Source: an uncultured cyanobacterium (lineage in GTDB: Bacteria > Cyanobacteriota > Cyanobacteriia > PCC-6307 > Cyanobiaceae). Taken from it: a stretch of 10,351 bases of DNA. Shown in pieces: positions 6,919-10,351 of the stretch. The DNA is taken from the NCBI GenBank assembly GCA_903934745.1, contig CAIZOZ010000412.1, positions 1 through 10,351 on the forward strand, read 5' to 3'. Position 1 is the first letter of the stretch. Every line of letters starts with the position of its first letter. The translations under genes and the position numbers were made by a program. The notes under the pieces were generated by a model that saw only the letters and a list, made by a program, of their open reading frames with translations, did not search any database and was not told the DNA's origin.

Positions 6919-7220
6919 TGTGGTATTTTATTTTGATTCGCTTTAGTTTATGTGATCAGTCCTGGCGTGTCAATCCCTTTTGGCTTGGCAAGAAATGCTG
7001 GCCAGTAAAGCCTTGGAATTGCCCGTTTTTCGGGCTAAGAGGTGCTCGAGAACTGAAGGGGGTTGGTCCATTCTCTGTTGGCAGTTTAGGTGCGTGACGT
7101 TCATCAGGCGCTTCGCGGTGTAAAATTTGGTGAGGCTGATCGAACGAGGCAATCTATCCTCCGCTCGTCCAAGCTGTCCACCCTCCAAGCGGCTCACCAT
7201 CATGAGGTGATGCAAAGCCA
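6919..7220. other. Divergent intergenic region
   Basis: These 302 bases separate the divergently transcribed membrane-protein gene and the GT2-GT87 gene, so promoters for both should lie here. Visible items are a 5-bp stem GCCCG/CGGGC with a TTTTT loop (7021-7035), a TAAAAT hexamer (7121-7126) that could be a plus-strand -10 without a clear -35, and a TCACC/GGTGA hairpin near the downstream start. Short open frames on both strands look unlike proteins. Nothing else is supported. Confidence 0.4.
7194..7210 (+). promoter_or_regulatory. Small hairpin over the ribosome-binding site of the GT2-GT87 gene
   Basis: TCACC (7194-7198) can pair with GGTGA (7206-7210) across a 7-base loop. The only Shine-Dalgarno-like motif before ATG 7221, GAGG at 7204-7207, overlaps the loop and 3' arm. 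Pairing could lower translation, but a 5-bp stem is weak and may be chance. Confidence 0.25.
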
Positions 7221-9458
7221 ATGTTCGTATTGAAGGATGCCTACTCCACCCTCACCCTGGTGATGCCCACCATCGGCTGGGAGGAGCCCTTCGGCGGCTG
7301 TGTGCGTGCCGCCCTGGCCGGCTTGGGGCCGCTGGATGAGGCCTTGGTAGTGTTCGATGGCACCCCGTCGCCGGCCCCGGAGTGGCTTCGGCACAGCCGC
7401 GCCGGATTGCTGAACACGGGAGAGCGCTCAGGCCCCGCCGCCGCCCGCAACCTGGCGGCCCGAACAGCCCATGGCGAGATCCTCGTCTTTGTGGATGCTG
7501 ATGTGGAGCTCCACCCCGACGCCCTTGAGCGCATCCGGGCCCAGTTCGCCAATGATCCCGAGCTGGCGGCTGTGTTCGGCAGCTATGACGATCGCCCCTC
7601 CGCCCCGGGGGTGGTGAGTCGCTTCCGCAATCTGCTGCACCACCACACCCACAGCAGCCACCCCGGACCCGCCACCACGTTCTGGGCAGGCTGCGGCGCT
7701 GTGCGGCGTCAGACCTTCCTTGATCTGGGTGGCTTCGACGCCGAGACCTATGACCGCCCCTGCATCGAGGACATCGAGTTCGGTCTGCGCCTCAGCGACG
7801 CCGGCGGGCGGATTCTGTTGGACCCCGCCATCCAGGGCACCCACCACAAGTGCTGGACGCTGCGCACGACGGTTGTCACCGACATCCGCCAACGCGCTGT
7901 CCCCTGGAGCGAGCTTCTACTGCGGCGTAGTCAATTGTCTACCACGCTCAACCTCAATCCAGCTGCTCGCGTCAGTGCCGCCGCCAGCCTGTTGCTGCCC
8001 TGTGCCCTGCTGGCCGCGCTGATCCCTGTCCTGCGGCCTTGGTGTCTGGCTCTGGGATCCGGCTGCCTGGTTCTATTGCTGGCTTTGAACCGGCAGTTCT
8101 ATGGATTGCTGCTGCGTCGCTGTGGTCCGCTTGAGGCCGTCCTCGGCATCGGCCTGCATGGGTTGTATCTGACTTATTCCAGCATCAGCTTCGGCCTGGT
8201 CGCCGTGCACACTTCGCTGCAACAACCGCTGCGTCTGCCCGCCTGGCTGGAGAGCTGGCCCGGACTGCGGCGCCGATTGGTGGTTTTGGGGTTGATTCTG
8301 CTGGGCCTGCTGAGCCTGGCCACCATCGGCAGGGGATTGCTGGTTGGATGGCTTCTCGGCCCTAATGACTTACAAGAGCGCTTTGTGGAATGGCAGCTCT
8401 TCCAGCAGGGCGTTTATCCCGCCGCGCATCTGGCCACCCCGCTGCAGCGGGCCCTCACCGACTTTCGCACCACGGTCTATCTGCCATGGGCGCTGCCGAT
8501 GTTTGGGCTTCTGTTTGCCTGGGGAGGAATGCAGGGGGGCACGCTGTTGATTCACGCCCTCAGTCTTCTCTCCCTGCTGTTGATCGCCGCCATCGGTTGG
8601 CGAAGTCTAAGTCCTTGGGGCCGCTGTGCAGGCTGGCTCGGTGCCCTGGCACCTCTGGCGATCAATGGCAATAACACCGCTCTACAGAATGGCCAGTTCT
8701 CGATCATCTGTATGGGCCTGATCAGCCTCCAATGGCTGTTGCTGCTGCGAAACCGCCCCTTGCCCGCAGGATTCTGCTGGGCCCTGGCGATGGTGAAGCC
8801 CCAAGTTGCTGTGACATTCGCCCTGTCCTTCCTGGGGCGAAGTCGTTGGGTGGGGCTTGTGTGGGGACTGGGGCTGCTTTGCGGACTTACGGCGGTCGCG
8901 CTTGCTCACACCCACAGTCATCCCTATGCCTATCTGCTCAGTTGGCTCCAGACCCTGTCCTCTTTCGCTGGCAAGGCTAATTTGAACGTAGCCTACGGAT
9001 TGGTTGATCTTTTTCAGAGATCTGCGGCCCAAGTGTTCTTTGTCATGGCCGCCATCGTCGTCGTTGTGATGGGTGCGTTAATCAGAGTGGGTGGCAGTCG
9101 CTTGCTTGGAATCTTCCAGATAGCGAGCTTGCTGCAACAAGCCGATCCCTTGCTCTTGGCCGGCGTTTGTTCTGTGGTAGGGCAGCTTGCTTTCTACCAT
9201 CGTCATTACGACAACTTCATGCTCTATCCGGTCCTTCTCGCCGCCTTTCGGCTTGCTTTGTGTCGGCTGCGATTTCTGGATCTGCTGCTGGCAACTCTGA
9301 TGGCCGCCAGTGTCTGGGCGCCCCAGCGTCTGGTGGAAGCTTTGCCTGGCAGTGCGATTCTTCAGGCCATGATCTGGCTCTGGATGGGGATCATTATGTT
9401 GCGGGCTCTGTGGATCGACTCCACTGTTGCTGTGGGTCCTCGGACTGGCTTCGGGTGA
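7221..9458 (+). CDS. GT2 glycosyltransferase fused to GT87/DUF2029-like polytopic membrane domain
   Basis: This 745-residue protein combines two glycosyltransferase types. Residues about 10-240 form a GT2 (GT-A) domain: TLVMPTIGW at the start, NTGERSGPAAARN (65-77), the metal-binding DAD in VFVDADVEL (89-97), WAGCGAVRR (155-163), GGFDAETYDRP (170-180) and the catalytic-type ED in CIEDIEFGLRLSDAGG (181-196). Two or more hydrophobic segments follow (about 251-290 and 305-330). From about 350 a polytopic part begins with many further helices, including about 352-380, 421-436, 440-459, 493-510, 515-537, 543-562, 604-620, 645-657, 664-681, 685-700 and 711-730. GQFSII (491-496), a short loop, then AMVKPQ (523-528), and HYDNFMLYP (662-670) fit the GT87/DUF2029 family, whose members use polyprenyl-phosphate-linked sugars outside the membrane. 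The likely role is adding sugars to a lipid-linked glycan; substrates are unknown. ATG 7221 has GAGG 13 bases upstream, rather far. No partner gene is in the same operon upstream. Confidence 0.78.
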   Translation: MFVLKDAYSTLTLVMPTIGWEEPFGGCVRAALAGLGPLDEALVVFDGTPSPAPEWLRHSRAGLLNTGERSGPAAARNLAARTAHGEILVFVDADVELHPDALERIRAQFANDPELAAVFGSYDDRPSAPGVVSRFRNLLHHHTHSSHPGPATTFWAGCGAVRRQTFLDLGGFDAETYDRPCIEDIEFGLRLSDAGGRILLDPAIQGTHHKCWTLRTTVVTDIRQRAVPWSELLLRRSQLSTTLNLNPAARVSAAASLLLPCALLAALIPVLRPWCLALGSGCLVLLLALNRQFYGLLLRRCGPLEAVLGIGLHGLYLTYSSISFGLVAVHTSLQQPLRLPAWLESWPGLRRRLVVLGLILLGLLSLATIGRGLLVGWLLGPNDLQERFVEWQLFQQGVYPAAHLATPLQRALTDFRTTVYLPWALPMFGLLFAWGGMQGGTLLIHALSLLSLLLIAAIGWRSLSPWGRCAGWLGALAPLAINGNNTALQNGQFSIICMGLISLQWLLLLRNRPLPAGFCWALAMVKPQVAVTFALSFLGRSRWVGLVWGLGLLCGLTAVALAHTHSHPYAYLLSWLQTLSSFAGKANLNVAYGLVDLFQRSAAQVFFVMAAIVVVVMGALIRVGGSRLLGIFQIASLLQQADPLLLAGVCSVVGQLAFYHRHYDNFMLYPVLLAAFRLALCRLRFLDLLLATLMAASVWAPQRLVEALPGSAILQAMIWLWMGIIMLRALWIDSTVAVGPRTGFG

Positions 9459-9583
9459 GGTGTGTTCAGCTTTTGTCCCCTGCGGCTGGCTGAGATCACC
9501 AAGCCTGGCTGGATATGGATTGCAACAGGAAAGAAAGCCTTGAGTGGTCGTTTGAACCGATGAGCAGTCGGCTGGAGATGGCT
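9459..9583. other. Short gap before the cobD-like gene
   Basis: About 125 bases separate the GT2-GT87 stop from the chosen cobD start. I see no clear terminator or promoter. The cobD frame is open back to a TGA at 9491-9493, so part of this stretch is coding if an earlier ATG (9515, 9560 or 9578) is the true start. Confidence 0.4.
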
Positions 9584-10351
9584 GTGCGGAGAAGCCGTGT
9601 TACAAGCGAGCATCGCCATTGCCCCTCGCCCCTGGCCCCGTTCTCCGAACTCCATGGCGGCAACCGCCTTGCCGCCGCCCGCCGCCTCGGCTGCCGGCCG
9701 GAACAGCTGCTGGACGCCAGTGCCTCGCTGGTGCCCTTCGGGCCACCGGCTCGCCTGCGCCGTCGCCTGGCCCGGTTGCTCGCTGATGGGGCCGCCCTGC
9801 GGGACTACCCCGATCGCGGCTATCTGGATCTACGTCAGGCGATCGCCGCCCACCACGGCCTGGAGCCTGACGCGGTGTTGCCGGGCAATGGCGCCGCCGA
9901 ACTGTTCACCTGGGCCGCCCGCGATGCCGCCGCCGCCGGCACCAGCCTCCTGCCCACCCCAGGTTTTGCCGATTACCGCCGCGCCCTGGCCTGCTGGGAT
10001 GGGCGCTGGCAACCGTTGCCCCTGCCGCTCGACTGGTCCTCGCCGGGGCCAGGGCCGCTGCCGGTGCCGGAGCCGGAGCCGGCCGGCGGTCTCACCGTGC
10101 CGCCTGGCCCCCAGGTGCTCTGGATCACCAATCCCCACAACCCCAGCGGCCAGCTCTGGAGCCGCCAGGCGCTTGAGCCGCTGCTGCAGCGCTTTGCCCT
10201 GGTGATCGTCGATGAAGCCTTTCTGCCCTTGGTGCCGGATGGGGAATCCCAGTCGCTGGTGCCTCTGCTGGCGGACCATCCCCAGCTGGTGGTGATCCGC
10301 AGCCTCACCAAGTTGCTGGCGATCGCCGGCCAGCGGCTCGGCTACGCCCTG
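9584..10351 (+). CDS. cobD: Threonine-phosphate decarboxylase-like aminotransferase (CobD type), 3' end beyond the window
   Basis: This is the N-terminal 256 codons of a fold-type I PLP enzyme. The beginning, HGGNRLAAARRLG followed by LLDASASLVPFGPP and a YPD motif, is the CobD pattern (HGGN, LDFSANINPLGPP). Further on are GNGAAELF, where the PLP phosphate is held, NPHNPSG, IVDEAF with the Asp that pairs with the pyridine nitrogen, and SLTKLLAIAGQRLGY with the Schiff-base Lys. CobD makes (R)-1-amino-2-propanol phosphate for the cobalamin lower-ligand linker. HisC-type histidinol-phosphate aminotransferase is the main alternative and is less likely given the HGGN start. A Pro/Gly-rich insertion sits between the PLP-phosphate and NPHNPSG motifs. 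GTG 9584 was chosen because GGAG ends 6 bases before it; ATG 9515, 9560 and 9578 are in-frame alternatives. The very GC-rich, ordinary coding suggests core chromosome at the edge of the accessory island. Confidence 0.8.
   Translation, partial: MRRSRVTSEHRHCPSPLAPFSELHGGNRLAAARRLGCRPEQLLDASASLVPFGPPARLRRRLARLLADGAALRDYPDRGYLDLRQAIAAHHGLEPDAVLPGNGAAELFTWAARDAAAAGTSLLPTPGFADYRRALACWDGRWQPLPLPLDWSSPGPGPLPVPEPEPAGGLTVPPGPQVLWITNPHNPSGQLWSRQALEPLLQRFALVIVDEAFLPLVPDGESQSLVPLLADHPQLVVIRSLTKLLAIAGQRLGYAL

Noticed and set aside
7021..7035. GCCCG-TTTTT-CGGGC as a rho-independent terminator
   Set aside because: The stem has only 5 pairs and no T-tract follows on either strand.
6903..7221. Short open frames on both strands in the divergent intergenic region
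   Set aside because: They lack ribosome-binding sites, overlap each other, and show no protein-like pattern.
1..10351. CRISPR array, tRNA, rRNA, toxin-antitoxin or defence genes
   Set aside because: I looked for regularly spaced repeats, cloverleaf-like sequences and typical defence motifs and found none. The two 44-base copies are paralogous coding sequence.

Overview
The window reads as an accessory cell-surface glycan locus next to a core metabolic gene, probably from a unicellular cyanobacterium of the Synechococcus/Cyanobium type. That assignment is an inference. It rests mainly on the style of the CobD-like aminotransferase at the right end, the GC-rich coding there, and the exporter/glycosyltransferase content. 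No rRNA, tRNA or other taxonomic marker is present.

Layout. Positions 1-2986 hold two tightly coupled minus-strand genes. The first transcribed (2986 to 1202) encodes a sulfotransferase-like domain joined to a GT61 (DUF563) glycosyltransferase domain. Three bases after its stop begins a paralogous GT61 gene without the sulfotransferase domain, which runs off the left edge. About 3110-3914 is a dead insertion-sequence scar: one minus-strand reading frame in which an IS1182-like transposase segment is joined in frame to an IS5-type (DUF772) transposase segment. An AT-richer gap (3915-3995) leads into a plus-strand pair, an ABC-2 polysaccharide exporter permease (Wzm-like, 3996-4853) and its ATPase (Wzt-like, 4858-6159) with a C-terminal domain of the glycan-binding type. 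A low-GC orphan four-helix membrane protein lies on the minus strand (6388-6918). A large plus-strand membrane protein follows (7221-9458), in which a GT2 glycosyltransferase is fused to a GT87/DUF2029-like polytopic domain. The window ends inside a threonine-phosphate decarboxylase-like gene (cobD, from about 9584), which probably marks the return to core genome.

How the genes may work together (inference). A Wzm/Wzt pair with a long Wzt C-terminus normally exports a finished, lipid-linked glycan whose end is recognised by the Wzt C-terminal domain. The GT2-GT87 protein could contribute sugars at the membrane. The GT61 pair could add side or terminal sugars, and the fused sulfotransferase domain suggests a sulfated product. 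No flippase, polymerase, initiating sugar-phosphate transferase or PAPS-supplying gene is visible, so the pathway is incomplete here. The IS scar and the composition shifts indicate that the locus was assembled from pieces of different origin.

The most notable features are the sulfotransferase-GT61 fusion with its sulfotransferase-less tandem copy, the GT2-GT87 fusion, and the in-frame chimera of two unrelated transposase fragments.
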